From assembly GCA_016704325.1 (NCBI GenBank), contig JADJAG010000012.1, forward strand, positions 238,439-302,438: a DNA stretch of 64,000 bases, read 5' to 3'. This DNA is from Chitinophagaceae bacterium (GTDB taxonomy: Bacteria > Bacteroidota > Bacteroidia > Chitinophagales > UBA10324). Below, piece by piece: positions 45,046 through 54,812 of this stretch (within the stretch, counting starts at the first letter, position 1; every line of letters starts with the position of its first letter). The position numbers and the translations under genes are program-made. Below the pieces are notes generated by a model. That model searched no databases, was not told the origin of the DNA, and was given only the letters and a program-made list of their open reading frames with translations.

Positions 45046-47805
45046 CTACTTCTTACTTCTTCCGCTTTCCACCGCCCCATGAGCCGCAGCCAATCGTGCA
45101 ATCGGAATCCGGAAGGGTGAACAGCTCACATAGTTCATGCCTACACGGTGGAAGAATTTTACGGATTCAGGATCACCGCCGTGTTCGCCGCAGATGCCCA
45201 CTTTCAAATGGGACTTCCTGCTTCTGCCTCGTTCAATACCCATCTTCACCAGTTCGCCTACACCCTGCTGATCGATGGTTTGAAACGGATCGTCGTGCAG
45301 AATTTTCTGATCGAGGTAATTGGAAAGAAATCCGCCGATGTCGTCCCGGCTGAAACCGAAGCTCATCTGTGTGAGGTCGTTGGTGCCGAAGCTGAAGAAG
45401 TCGGCTTCAATAGCCATGCTGGATGCTTCAATCGCTGCCCTCGGTATCTCTATCATGGTGCCATAGAGGTAGGGTATTTTCTTCACCTTCATCTTTTTGC
45501 AAACTTCTTCATATACCCTTTCTACGATCTTCTTCTGATGGGTAAGCTCATTCGCCGTACAGGTAACGGGCACCATAATTTCCGGGTACGCCTTTTTGCC
45601 CGACTTCATCAATTCTGCAGTGGCTTCAAAGATGGCACGCACCTGCATCTCCGTAATTTCAGGATAGCTGACACCCAAACGTACACCCCGGTGTCCTAAC
45701 ATCGGGTTGTTTTCATGCAAGGCAAGCACCCTTCGGCGCAATACACTCATGCTGATGCCGATCTCTTTGCTGAGCTGCTGTAGTTTCTCTACATCGTGTG
45801 GTACAAATTCATGCAGGGGCGGGTCCAGCAAACGTATCGTAACCGGAAGTCCATGCATCACCTTCATCGTGTCTTTGATATCTTTCTTCACATATACATA
45901 CAATTCATTCAATGCCGTGCGCCGCTCCGTTTCCGACTTGCTCATGATCATTTTGCGCAACAGGAATAATGCCTGATCGCTTCCTTCGCCATAAAACATA
46001 TGTTCGGTACGGAATAATCCAATGCCTTCTGCACCAAACAACAATCCCTGCGCAGCATCTTTGGGTGTTTCCGCATTAATCCGAACGCCCATGGTTTTGA
46101 GCTGATCCACCAACTTCATAAGACTCTTGTAATAAGGATTCTTTTCCAGGTTGATCGCTACCAGGTCAAGGCTGCCTTCATATACTAAGCCTTTGGTGCC
46201 ATTGAGACTTAACCAGTCTCCTTCTTTAATAAGTGTTCCGTCCTTTGTTCTGAAAGATTTAGACTCCAGGTGAATTTCAATATCACCGCATCCTACAATA
46301 CAACACTTACCCCAGCCACGCGCTACCAGCGCTGCATGAGAAGTCATGCCGCCTTTGGTAGTAAGCACAGCCTGCGATTTATGCATGCCATCTACATCTT
46401 CCGGCGAAGTTTCTTCCCGCACCAAAATCACCTGCTCTCCTTTATGTGCCCATTCCACCGCTTCCTCGGAGGTGAAGACTACGCGTCCTTTTGCTCCGCC
46501 CGGACCGGCAGGAAGTCCCTTGGCAATAGCTTTGGAAACCAGTTCTGCCTTAGGATCGAGCATGGGGAGCAGCAGCTCAACCAGTTGGTTTGGTGCCACC
46601 CGCAATACTGCTGTTTTCGCATCAATGAGTCTTTCTTTATGCATTTCAGTAGCCATGCGTACGGCAGCAACACCATTGCGCTTACCCACGCGGCACTGCA
46701 GCATATACAAGGTTCCTTTTTCTATCGTGAACTCAATGTCCTGCATGTCTTTGTAATGTTTCTCCAGCCTTTTCTGATAGCTGAACAATTCTTTATACAG
46801 CTTCGGCATCAGCTTTTCCAATGAAGGCAGGTGCTTACTCTGTGCATTCTTGGAATATTGATTGACGGGCGCCGGTGTCCGCATGCCCGACACCACATCT
46901 TCGCCTTGTGCATTCACGAGGTACTCTCCATAAAACTTGTTTTCACCGGTGCCGGGGTTGCGGGTAAAGGCTACGCCTGTTGCGCTGTCTGAACCCATAT
47001 TCCCAAACACCATAGCCTGCACATTTACGGCAGTACCCCATTCATCAGGAATTTTTTCGATGCGGCGGTAGTCCACAGCACGCTTGCCATTCCAGCTTGA
47101 AAAAACTGCGCTGATGCTGCCCCACAGTTGCTGATATGGATCGTCGGGGAAGGGCTTACCGAGGACTTTTTTTATGGTGCTTTTAAAATCAACCACCAGC
47201 AATTTCAATTCATCTGCCGTTAATTCCGTATCGCTTTTATAGCCTTGCTGTGTTTTTATGTGTTCCAGTTTTTCATCCAGCACTTTACGGATACCTTTGC
47301 CATTCTTCGGTTCAATACCTGCTGCCTTCTCCATCACCACATCGGCATACATCATAATCAGCCTCCTGTAAGCATCATAGGCAAATCTTTCACTGCCCGA
47401 ATGCTTGATAATGCCTTGAATGGTTTTTTCATTGAGCCCGATATCCAAAACCGTTTCCATCATGCCGGGCATCGAGCGCCGTGCGCCTGACCTTACGGAA
47501 ACCAGCAACGGATTATCCTGATCACCAAAGATTTTACCGGTGAGTTTCTCTATCCTGCGCATGGCATCATTCAACTGTGCATCGAGTGTGGAGGGATACT
47601 TCTGACGGTTCTTGTAATAGTAGGTACAAACTTCCGTAGTGATGGTAAAACCGGGAGGAACCGGCAGGCGAAGGGAAGGATGGCCTGCCATTTCAGCCAG
47701 GTTGGCACCTTTGCCACCCAATAAATTCTTCATCGATTCATTGCCATCGGCTTTTCCGCCGCCAAAGAAATAGACATGTTGGGTTGATGCTTTTTTTGCG
47801 CTCAT
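45046..47805 (-). CDS. ppdK: Pyruvate, phosphate dikinase
   Basis: A complete 919-residue enzyme. The ATP-grasp N-terminal part contains GGGKADGNESMKNLLGGKGANLAEMA, SVRSGARRSMPGMMETVLDIGLN and MQDIEFTIEKGTLYMLQCR. The phosphohistidine site is GGMTSHAALVARGWGKCCIVG. The C-terminal PEP/pyruvate barrel has GLFRTEHMFYG, LLDPPLHEF, TMIEIPRAA, SFGTNDLTQMSFG and the catalytic Cys in VGICGEHGG. It interconverts pyruvate and PEP with ATP and phosphate, in gluconeogenesis or PPi-linked glycolysis. The long intact frame contrasts with the many broken genes nearby. Confidence 0.97.
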   Translation of the reverse strand: MSAKKASTQHVYFFGGGKADGNESMKNLLGGKGANLAEMAGHPSLRLPVPPGFTITTEVCTYYYKNRQKYPSTLDAQLNDAMRRIEKLTGKIFGDQDNPLLVSVRSGARRSMPGMMETVLDIGLNEKTIQGIIKHSGSERFAYDAYRRLIMMYADVVMEKAAGIEPKNGKGIRKVLDEKLEHIKTQQGYKSDTELTADELKLLVVDFKSTIKKVLGKPFPDDPYQQLWGSISAVFSSWNGKRAVDYRRIEKIPDEWGTAVNVQAMVFGNMGSDSATGVAFTRNPGTGENKFYGEYLVNAQGEDVVSGMRTPAPVNQYSKNAQSKHLPSLEKLMPKLYKELFSYQKRLEKHYKDMQDIEFTIEKGTLYMLQCRVGKRNGVAAVRMATEMHKERLIDAKTAVLRVAPNQLVELLLPMLDPKAELVSKAIAKGLPAGPGGAKGRVVFTSEEAVEWAHKGEQVILVREETSPEDVDGMHKSQAVLTTKGGMTSHAALVARGWGKCCIVGCGDIEIHLESKSFRTKDGTLIKEGDWLSLNGTKGLVYEGSLDLVAINLEKNPYYKSLMKLVDQLKTMGVRINAETPKDAAQGLLFGAEGIGLFRTEHMFYGEGSDQALFLLRKMIMSKSETERRTALNELYVYVKKDIKDTMKVMHGLPVTIRLLDPPLHEFVPHDVEKLQQLSKEIGISMSVLRRRVLALHENNPMLGHRGVRLGVSYPEITEMQVRAIFEATAELMKSGKKAYPEIMVPVTCTANELTHQKKIVERVYEEVCKKMKVKKIPYLYGTMIEIPRAAIEASSMAIEADFFSFGTNDLTQMSFGFSRDDIGGFLSNYLDQKILHDDPFQTIDQQGVGELVKMGIERGRSRKSHLKVGICGEHGGDPESVKFFHRVGMNYVSCSPFRIPIARLAAAHGAVESGRSKK

Positions 47806-48035
47806 ATCCGTTGCATTTAATGGTTCACTGAATTAACAGGCTTCAATTTTTCAACAAATCAAAGCGGGGTGAAAAGTATTCAGGCGCAGGTAGAAGCAGC
47901 GTGACAAATGTCAGCAGGAGGGATGATATATATTAGGTTTATGTTGATTGCGCAGCAGAATAGAAAGGGAGGGTTGGATTTTTTAGATTTGAATCATTAC
48001 TGTCCGAAAAAAATATTTGGTTTAGGATGAAAGCC

Positions 48036-48185
48036 AATATTGCCCACCCCGGCTTGGCGGGGCTATAGAATGAAATCCACTCCTGGCGGGCTTTGAAAAT
48101 CAATTCATTAGACATGTGCCATTAGCGGCAGAGACGAAGCGCCAAATTTTTGCTCCCTGAGCGAAGCCGAAGGGCGCAAAAATCA
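48036..48185. repeat. Dispersed intergenic palindromes
   Basis: CCCCGGCTTGGCGGGGCTAT followed by TCCTGGCGGGC, related to the hairpin block at 54.7 kb, and then TTTTTGCTCCCTGAGCGAAGC with GAAGGGCGCAAAAAT, a copy of the palindrome near 26.87 kb. No gene is present in 47.8-49.3 kb. Confidence 0.55.
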
Positions 48186-48309
48186 ACCATCAAGCGTATC
48201 AAAAAATCGGCTTCGCTCAGCGACCGGATTTTTTTGTCACCCTGAGCGCAACTTATATTTCAAATCAGGGCCCTTGAAAGGACACTATTTAGAAATTTTG
48301 AAAATCAAT

Positions 48310-48860
48310 TTATAGATCAAATGCAATTTCGCAGGCTTCGACTGAGCTTCTGCGTAAGCTCAGTCGAAGTGCGACATTGTTTTGTTCAATGGCAGCAGAA
48401 AAAACTATCATTCTTCGACTCCGCTCAGAATGACAGTTTTTTTCTGTTGCTATTATGGAGATTACATTGCCACTATTAATCTGTAAGTTCGAGACATAGC
48501 CACTTTTGTTATAATCCTAATTTGGCGTCCCAGAATCCACGGGATAGTCAAAGATTTACGAAACAAAACAATGTCACACTGAGCGTAGTCGAAGTGCGAC
48601 ATGTTTTGTTTACTTGCTAATAAAAAACTATCATTCTTCATCTCCGCTCAGAGTGACAGTTTTTTCGGTTGCTATTATGGAAATTTTATCGTCACACTTT
48701 ATTTGTTAGCTGAAGATATAGACCACTTGTGTTACAATCCTTGGTTGGTTTCCGGGAATCCACCAACCAATCAATGATTTACGAAACAAAACAATGTCAC
48801 ACTGAGTACTTCGACTGCGCTCAGCATGAACTCAGTCGAAGTGCGATATTGTTTTGTTCA
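48310..48860. repeat. Imperfect ~235-bp tandem repeats
   Basis: Two and a half diverged units. Each contains TTACGAAACAAAACAATGTC, ACTGAG...TCGAAGTGCGACA, TGTTTTGTT, AAAACTATCATTCTTC, CTCAGARTGACAGTTTTTT and TTGCTATTATGGA. The CACTGAGCGTAGTCGAAGTG part is a palindrome-rich repeat known from many genomes. No open frame of note. Confidence 0.7.
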
Positions 48861-48974
48861 ATCGCAAAAAAAAAAGCAAAGCCGTAAAGACACGCCGGAT
48901 TCGTATTATCAGGCATACTCCCGGAAAGTTGCTTCTCCTCTGAAAAAGAGGGATGGCAATAACACGATGGCTCC

Positions 48975-49214
48975 CACAAAAAGGGCGTATGACAAATTGC
49001 ATTTCTCAGCGATAAAATAATACAAGCGCGAAGACGCCAAGACGCCAAAAAACGTAGCATATTGATCCTTTGTGATTTTCTTCGCGACTTCGGGCCCAAA
49101 CGCAGCATATTGATCCTTTGTTTTTCTCGCGCTTCGCGTCTTGGCGCTAAATAAGCAAGGCGCTAAGGTAAACGCTACAGCATTAAGTGCAATTTGTCAT
49201 ACACCCCACAAAAA
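48975..49214. mobile_element. MITE family 2, copy 2, with 8-bp target duplication
   Basis: The element proper is 48983-49206 (224 bp), with ends GGGCGTATGACAAATTGCA and TGCAATTTGTCATACACCC. Perfect direct repeats CACAAAAA flank it (48975-48982 and 49207-49214). The interior matches copy 1 near 8.5 kb in inverse orientation, with an extra partial duplication of the GCATATTGATCCTTTG part. Confidence 0.9.
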
Positions 49215-49340
49215 TTATCCCCTAATATTTTTTCCTGAACTTGCTATCTTCGTTGATGGCTGTATTTTGCAGTTGCGTTTCATTATTATTCATCATTTTC
49301 AAAAGTTGCCTGTATTACTATCCATTCAACCTATTCCACA

Positions 49341-50260
49341 ATGAACAATCGTCCGAAACTCCTCTTCAGCACACAACACTATCAATATCTCCGCGAAAAA
49401 CTGCTGATGTTTAACACATTCGAAGCAGGAAACACCCTATACAAAAAATTCCCTGACGGCGAAGTGTATCAGCGCATCACGAGCGGTGTGGATGGACGTG
49501 AAGTGATTATAATTGGTGGCACCATCTCCGATGAAGATACACTGGAACTGTTTGACCTTGCCTGTTCCATAGTAAATTATGGCGCTGTTTCTCTTACGCT
49601 GGTTGTGCCTTTCTTCGGTTACTCCACAATGGAGAGGGCCGTAAAAGACGGCGAAGTGGTGAAAGCAAAGACCAGGGCCATCCTCTTTTCTGCTATTCCG
49701 GAAACAGCAATGGGCAATAAAATTATGTTGATGGACCTCCATTCAGAAGGCCTTCCTCATTATTTTGAAGGGTCGTTGCGTGCAGTGCATGTGTATTGTA
49801 AACCAATTATTATCGAGGCAGCACATGAATGGGCGGCTACAACTTTGTGTTGGCCAGCACCGATGCAGGCCGTGCAAAATGGGTAGAATCACTTGCCAAT
49901 GATTTAGGCGTGAATGCAGCTTTTGTCTTTAAAAGAAGGGTGAGCGGAGATGAAACACACATTACCTCCATCAGTGCAGAAGTGCTGGGTAAAAATGTGG
50001 TGATCTATGATGACATGATTCGTACAGGTGGTTCATTGATTGAGGCAGCACATGCCTACAGGCAGGCAGGCGCGAAAGAAATTTCGGTGATTACCACACA
50101 TGGCTTGTTTGTGAATGATGCCTTGCAACGCATCAGGGAAACCGGAATTATCAGCAAAGTAATTTGTACCGATACCCATCCGAATGCGATTGCCCTGCAA
50201 AGTGAATTTCTGCAAATTAAAACGGTTGCGGGATTGCTGCAGGAGGAGTTGGCGGGGTGA
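49341..50260 (+). CDS. Ribose-phosphate pyrophosphokinase (one frameshift)
   Basis: Two frames make a protein of about 306 residues that forms PRPP from ribose 5-phosphate and ATP. FPDGEVYQRI, LTLVVPFFGYSTMERA and MLMDLHSEGLPHYFEG are in the first frame; GYNFVLASTDAGRAKWV, FVFKRR and the PRPP loop VVIYDDMIRTGGSLIEAA in the second. The frame is lost at GAATGGGCGG (49824-49833), where one more A would give H-E-M-G-G-Y. The sequence is clearly unlike the standard PrsA (shorter N-terminus), so it is a divergent class that may serve special synthesis. Start ATG 49341. Confidence 0.85.
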
Positions 50261-50267
50261 ATGGAGA

Positions 50268-50360
50268 CGGAGGACTTAAGACTTAAGACGGAAGACTTAA
50301 GACAGATAACTTAAGACAGATAACTTAAGACAGATGACTTAAGACGAGAGATGGAAGACT
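50268..50360. repeat. GACTTAAGAC simple repeats
   Basis: Six or more tandem units of the type ACTTAAGACAGATA follow the prs stop. The palindromic CTTAAG core recurs at 11.71, 12.66, 44.96, 56.80 and 57.30 kb, mostly beside repeat arrays. Confidence 0.7.
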
Positions 50361-50404
50361 GGCAAAAGGAATGCAGTAGTGATGAGTTGCAGCATTTCTG
50401 TAGC

Positions 50405-51484
50405 TTACAATGCTTCCAGTACTTTCTTTACGATGAGCTCTTCAAATTCCTGCAGGTTTTCCTGGCCATCATAGGCGCCGGCATACGGTTCAGAAGTCAT
50501 GATGATGGCAAGGTTTACCGATGGAATCACATAAATATACTGGCCGCCATGACCGATTGCGGTGAATGCATTATAGTCAGGCCGTATCCACCAGTAAAAA
50601 CCATAAGGATCCCCTTCATCGGTTAATGTCTGTGTTTGGGTTGACGCTGCCAGCCAGGCTGACGATACCAATTGTTCTGCTCCATAACTACCATTTTGCA
50701 GGCATAAAACTCCAAAACGGGCGACATCTCTTGGCTTGAGGTATAATGCTACGGCACCGAAGTTTAACCCATCAGGATGTTGTTCCCAGTAAAAATCGGT
50801 GATACCCATTTTTTTGAACAGGTGTTCATCGGCAAATTCAAGCAGTGATTTTCCTGAAGTGGCCGTTATCGCTCCCGAAAGCAACTGTGGATTGCCATCT
50901 GTATATTGAAAATCAGTGCCCGGTGTAAAGACGATGTTTTTATCAAGTACCATCTCCAGGCTGCTTTCTTCCTTACCCGTAATCAAAGGCCTGGTGTCTT
51001 TATCATTATTCCAGTCAAGGCCGGTTTGCATGGTAAGCACATCGAAGATGGTAATCTGTCGCTTTTCAAGTTCCGTATCAAAATATTCAGGGATTACCTG
51101 GTAGATGGTTTGATTCAGGCTGTCGAGGAAATTCTTTTCCAGCGCTATGCCGGTCAGAATGGAAGTCACGCTTTTAGTGGCGGATTTGATGTTGCTGATC
51201 GTTTCGCGGTCATCAGCATTTCGGCAGTACGCCTCTGCTACCAGCATTCCATCTTTCACAATCAACAGGCTGCGGGCCAATGGGAGGTTGTCTTCAGAAA
51301 AAAAAGATTGATATACTTCATCAATGATGGCTTCATCCATACCAACTGCTGCAGGGGTGCCTGTTACCCAGCCGTCGTCCAGCGATTCAGGAACAGAGCC
51401 GGTGTATACCAGTTTGAAGGGTTCATCTTTCAGGCAAGCGCTGAAAGAAAATGCAACCAGAAATAAAAGCACTATTGTCTTCAT
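50405..51484 (-). CDS. Serine hydrolase, class C beta-lactamase family lipoprotein
   Basis: A 359-residue lipoprotein (signal ends FSAC, Cys 17). The beta-lactamase/transpeptidase-like domain has the SxxK motif SATK in IKSATKSVTSILTGIA (~105), the Tyr-containing YTDGN (~200) and the third motif HGG in AIGHGGQYIYV (~315). Relatives are esterases, peptidases or D-amino-acid hydrolases of the cell envelope. The ATG shares a base with the stop of the upstream outer-membrane protein gene (TGATG), so the two are coupled in one operon. Confidence 0.9.
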   Translation of the reverse strand: MKTIVLLFLVAFSFSACLKDEPFKLVYTGSVPESLDDGWVTGTPAAVGMDEAIIDEVYQSFFSEDNLPLARSLLIVKDGMLVAEAYCRNADDRETISNIKSATKSVTSILTGIALEKNFLDSLNQTIYQVIPEYFDTELEKRQITIFDVLTMQTGLDWNNDKDTRPLITGKEESSLEMVLDKNIVFTPGTDFQYTDGNPQLLSGAITATSGKSLLEFADEHLFKKMGITDFYWEQHPDGLNFGAVALYLKPRDVARFGVLCLQNGSYGAEQLVSSAWLAASTQTQTLTDEGDPYGFYWWIRPDYNAFTAIGHGGQYIYVIPSVNLAIIMTSEPYAGAYDGQENLQEFEELIVKKVLEAL

Positions 51485-52254
51485 CAGTAATATTTATGAG
51501 TGCCTAATCTTCTAATGAACGTAATGGTATGCGATAAGGAAGTCACCGCTTCCGGGTCAGGATAACTGTACCACTGCAAATCGTAACGGAAGCTGTTTGC
51601 AATATCGTACTGGTATTGTATGCCGCCTTCTACTCTTAAATAATCTGCTATGCTGGCAAAATTAAAGTTGGTATGGACATCCTTCCAGATGGCATTATTC
51701 TTAAAGTTACTTTCATAGTTCTCTGCTTCCGGCCGTGATACTAGGCCTGCAAGCACCAGGTGCGCTTCCATCAGCCATTGTTTGTTTCTCTTTCTGTCAA
51801 GTATATACATCAGGCTTCCCTGCAAATTATAAGAAGTGAGCCAATATAAATGACCGTCGTCCAGGGCAGCATAAAAATGATCGTTGGTGCCGCCGGCTAA
51901 ACGTGCGCCGGCATAGAAACGGGTTTTCTTTGGAAGCTGAAATAAAAAACCGTAGTTGAGCTGGTGAAACAATAAGACGCCATTGTATCCGGCACTGTTT
52001 TGCTCCATGCCAAAGTCAAGCTGGAATTTTGCTTTTTGATACGTACGCGGACGGTCGATGGTAAAAGCCACATTTACGTTTAAGCCGATACCATCAAAGC
52101 GCGTGGGTATCAGGAGTTCATCTATGTTCTGGTACAAACCGGCTCCCGCTCCCAGTGACCAATACTGGTATGTTTCATTTCCAAGCCGGTATTGACCAAA
52201 TAAACTGGTTACCATGAAACATGATACAATAAAAGAGAACAGGTTTTTTGTCAC
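51484..52254 (-). CDS. Outer-membrane beta-barrel protein, unknown function
   Basis: A 256-residue protein with signal peptide (MTKNLFSFIVSCFMVTSLFGQ) and alternating hydrophobic strands with many aromatic residues (YQYWSLGAGAGLYQ, FQLDFGMEQNSAGYNGVLLFHQLNYGFLFQLP, FYAGARLAGG). This suggests an 8- to 12-stranded barrel. The C-terminus ends with aromatics (GTHKYY). It is translationally coupled to the serine hydrolase downstream, and the two may cooperate at the outer membrane. No named family. Confidence 0.7.
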   Translation of the reverse strand: MTKNLFSFIVSCFMVTSLFGQYRLGNETYQYWSLGAGAGLYQNIDELLIPTRFDGIGLNVNVAFTIDRPRTYQKAKFQLDFGMEQNSAGYNGVLLFHQLNYGFLFQLPKKTRFYAGARLAGGTNDHFYAALDDGHLYWLTSYNLQGSLMYILDRKRNKQWLMEAHLVLAGLVSRPEAENYESNFKNNAIWKDVHTNFNFASIADYLRVEGGIQYQYDIANSFRYDLQWYSYPDPEAVTSLSHTITFIRRLGTHKYY

Positions 52255-52329
52255 GGTTCAGGAAGAATGAACTGCAAATTTATCAGAAGCACTTGAATTA
52301 TTACTTCTTTAAATGTTAATTGATTGGCG

Positions 52330-52567
52330 GGGTTGGGTATTGAGTATTGAGTATTGAGAGTATAGAGAATAGAGTATAGAGTATAGAGTATTGAGTATTT
52401 AGAATTTGAGAATTGAGTATTTGTGTAAGTGAGTAAAGCAGAGTAGTGATTACAGAATAGCAAGTGATCGGCTTCGCCGCAGCAATTTAACCATTTAGCC
52501 ATTTAGCCATTTAACCATTTAACCCACCAACCATTGTTTGACAAGATGAACGAATTGTCGTACACCC
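52330..52567. mobile_element. MITE family 2, copy 4 (left end degenerate)
   Basis: The right end AATTGTCGTACACCC (to 52567) and the interior (GGCTTCGCCGCAGCAATTTA, AACCATTTAGCC units, TGTTTGACAAGATGAACG) are the inverse of copy 3 at 20.8 kb. Towards the left the sequence dissolves into ATTGAGTATTGAGTAT microsatellite, and no terminal repeat is seen. Confidence 0.7.
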
Positions 52568-52634
52568 TGAAATAATCAGATAGCCTCCATTACCATGAAT
52601 ATCCTTTCTTTGCATCCGCATTCATAAAAAATAC

Positions 52635-53867
52635 ATGAAAACAGAAAATATTTTTGATCAATTAGAGAACAATCAATTACTGGAAATTGCACTGCAATAT
52701 GGGACTCCTTTGTATGTATATCATGGCGAAAAGATCGAGGCACAGGTAGCACAACTTAAAAATGCTTTCAGGGAAACGACTGTAAGAATAAAGTATGCCT
52801 GCAAAGCTTTGAATAATATCAATATCCTCCGGCTCCTGCGTAATGCCGGTGCAGGGGTTGATGCCGTTTCCATACATGAAGTGCATTTGGCATTGAAGGC
52901 AGGATTTACGCCAGATGAAATCCTGTTTACTCCCAATGGCGTTTCTTTTGAAGAAATCAAGGCAGGGGTGGATGCAGGTGTACACATCAACATCGATAAT
53001 ATTTCGATGCTGGAACGGTTTGGGCACACCTATGGCAATAGTGTTCCATGTTGTATCCGGCTCAATCCGCACATTGTTGCCGGTGGAAATATTCACATTC
53101 AGACCGGCCATATCGATTCCAAGTTTGGCATTTCCATACACCAGCTAAGGCATGTGCTGCGTATTGTGAAGTCAGAAAAAATTAATGTGAGCGGATTGCA
53201 TATGCATACCGGTTCTGATATACTCGATGCAGAGGTGTTTATTCGTGGTGCTGAATTACTTTTTGAAGCGGCAGAGGATTTTCCTGATCTGCAGTTCATC
53301 GATTTCGGAAGTGGATTTAAAGTAGCGTATAAAGAAGATGATGTTACTACCGATGTAAAGGAACTGGGCAAAGCGCTCACCGAACGGTTCAATGAATTTT
53401 GCCTGCGCTATGGCAAAAAACTTGAGCTATGGTTTGAGCCGGGAAAATTCCTGGTAAGTGAAGCAGGTGTGTTACTGGTAAAAGTAAATGTGGTAAAACA
53501 AACGACAGCCACTGTATTCGCCGGAGTTGATTCAGGACAGAATCATTTGATAAGGCCTATGTTTTATGATGCCTACCATCATATAGTCAATATCTCCAAC
53601 CCGGAAGGTACGCCGAGGATTTATACGGTGGTTGGGTATATCTGTGAAACGGACACCTTTGGCTGGGATAGAAAATTGAATGAAGTGCGTGAAGGAGATA
53701 CACTGGCCATTAAGAATGCCGGTGCTTATGGCTACACAATGAGTAACAATTACAATGCACGTCCGAGGCCGGCAGAGGTATTGGTTTATAAAGGCAAGGT
53801 GCAATTGATCAGGAAAGCCGAAACATTGGATGATATCATGAGAAATATGGTGGAAGTGGAGTTGTAA
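52635..53867 (+). CDS. lysA: Diaminopimelate decarboxylase
   Basis: A 410-residue PLP enzyme of the alanine-racemase-fold decarboxylase group. It has the PLP Lys in IKYACKALNN (~55), LHMHTGSDI, the phosphate loop FIDFGSGFKV, WFEPGKFLVSEAG, the CETDTFGWDR segment with the active-site Cys and GAYGYTMSNNYNARPRPAEVLV. It makes L-lysine from meso-diaminopimelate, the last step of lysine synthesis. Start ATG 52635, right after a MITE copy. The frame is complete. Confidence 0.94.
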   Translation: MKTENIFDQLENNQLLEIALQYGTPLYVYHGEKIEAQVAQLKNAFRETTVRIKYACKALNNINILRLLRNAGAGVDAVSIHEVHLALKAGFTPDEILFTPNGVSFEEIKAGVDAGVHINIDNISMLERFGHTYGNSVPCCIRLNPHIVAGGNIHIQTGHIDSKFGISIHQLRHVLRIVKSEKINVSGLHMHTGSDILDAEVFIRGAELLFEAAEDFPDLQFIDFGSGFKVAYKEDDVTTDVKELGKALTERFNEFCLRYGKKLELWFEPGKFLVSEAGVLLVKVNVVKQTTATVFAGVDSGQNHLIRPMFYDAYHHIVNISNPEGTPRIYTVVGYICETDTFGWDRKLNEVREGDTLAIKNAGAYGYTMSNNYNARPRPAEVLVYKGKVQLIRKAETLDDIMRNMVEVEL

Positions 53868-53911
53868 TAATGTAAAGGTGCTGTGAATTGAGGCATGAAA
53901 TTTCAACTTCG

Positions 53912-53932
53912 CCCGGTAGTTAGTCCGCCGGG
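53912..53932. terminator. Possible terminator between lysA and folK ends
   Basis: CCCGG-TAGTTAGTCCG-CCGGG followed by TATTTTCTT on the plus strand. It overlaps the folK stop and lies 45 bases behind the lysA stop, where the two genes converge. The stem is short. Confidence 0.45.
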
Positions 53933-54411
53933 TATTTTCTTACCGTTTTTTCATCCGGACAAATATCCAGCAAATCCTGTATTGATTTGTTCAATACAGG
54001 GTGAATCAGATCAGGTGCAATATCCACCAATGGCGTGAGCACAAATCTGCGCAGGTGCAGTCGTGGATGCGGGATAATAAGTAGTTCAGTAGCAATCACC
54101 AGTTCATCATAGAATAATATATCAATGTCAAGAGTCCGTGGTGCGTTTTGAATAATACTATTCCTTCCTTCCGCTGCCTCAATTGCTTTCAGCTTTTTGA
54201 ATAATAATTCCGGCGTCAAAGGAGTGCTTATTTGAACTGCCATGTTGAGATAATCATCCTGGTTGGTGACTCCCCAGGGTTGAGTTTCATAAATAGCAGA
54301 GGTATGCTGAATAGTCCCTATCAAGCTTATTTTTTCAAGTGCATGTTGCAGGTGTTTCTGCTTATCTCCCATATTGCTTCCCAACAATAAGTATACAGTA
54401 TGCCCATTCAT
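53920..54411 (-). CDS. folK: HPPK, folate synthesis pyrophosphokinase
   Basis: A 163-residue 2-amino-4-hydroxy-6-hydroxymethyldihydropteridine diphosphokinase. Motifs: VYLLLGSNMGDKQKHLQHAL at the start, SAIYETQPWG, NMAVQI, the magnesium site PRTLDIDILFYDE and the HPPK signature IPHPRLHLRRFVLTPLVDIAPD. It transfers pyrophosphate from ATP to the pterin before dihydropteroate formation. Start ATG at 54411. It converges with lysA. Complete and of normal length. Confidence 0.94.
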   Translation of the reverse strand: MNGHTVYLLLGSNMGDKQKHLQHALEKISLIGTIQHTSAIYETQPWGVTNQDDYLNMAVQISTPLTPELLFKKLKAIEAAEGRNSIIQNAPRTLDIDILFYDELVIATELLIIPHPRLHLRRFVLTPLVDIAPDLIHPVLNKSIQDLLDICPDEKTVRKYPAD

Positions 54412-54692
54412 CAGTTATCTTTTCCAGGTGTTTGTCGTAAGGAGCAAATGTAATTGAAATGCAAACTTTCACTGGTAATGTTGTAATTGGTTTGTAGAGG
54501 CAAGCTTATGAATTTTATATAGAATAATAGTATGGGTAATAAGTCTGCAACTCTTCCGGCTGCACCTAAACAGTCAAAAAGAAATTATTCACATGCTGAT
54601 TGCCAAGCTTGTACCAGATTTTATGTAACGATTTAGCCATGAAACAATGAAAGAATAAATCTTTAATACTATTGTCCAACTAATTTGGGTTA

Positions 54693-54752
54693 AAGCCCGC
54701 CAGGAGCGGGTTTCATCCTATAACCCCACGTTGAAGTGTGGGTTTATAGGAT
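54693..54752. repeat. Nested hairpin element
   Basis: CCCGCCAGGAGCGGG is followed by CATCCTATAACCCCACG and TGTGGGTTTATAGGATG, the latter two forming a long imperfect hairpin. Related sequence occurs at about 48.04-48.11 kb. It is probably a small non-autonomous repeat. Confidence 0.55.
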
Positions 54753-54812
54753 GCGCGTAAGTATTAGGTTTCAGCTTAAATCCCAATCTTTTAGTCGGAC
54801 CATAATGAATCT

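Noticed and set aside
45148..46824. Long plus-strand frames opposite ppdK
   Set aside because: They are shadows of a well-conserved gene on the other strand.
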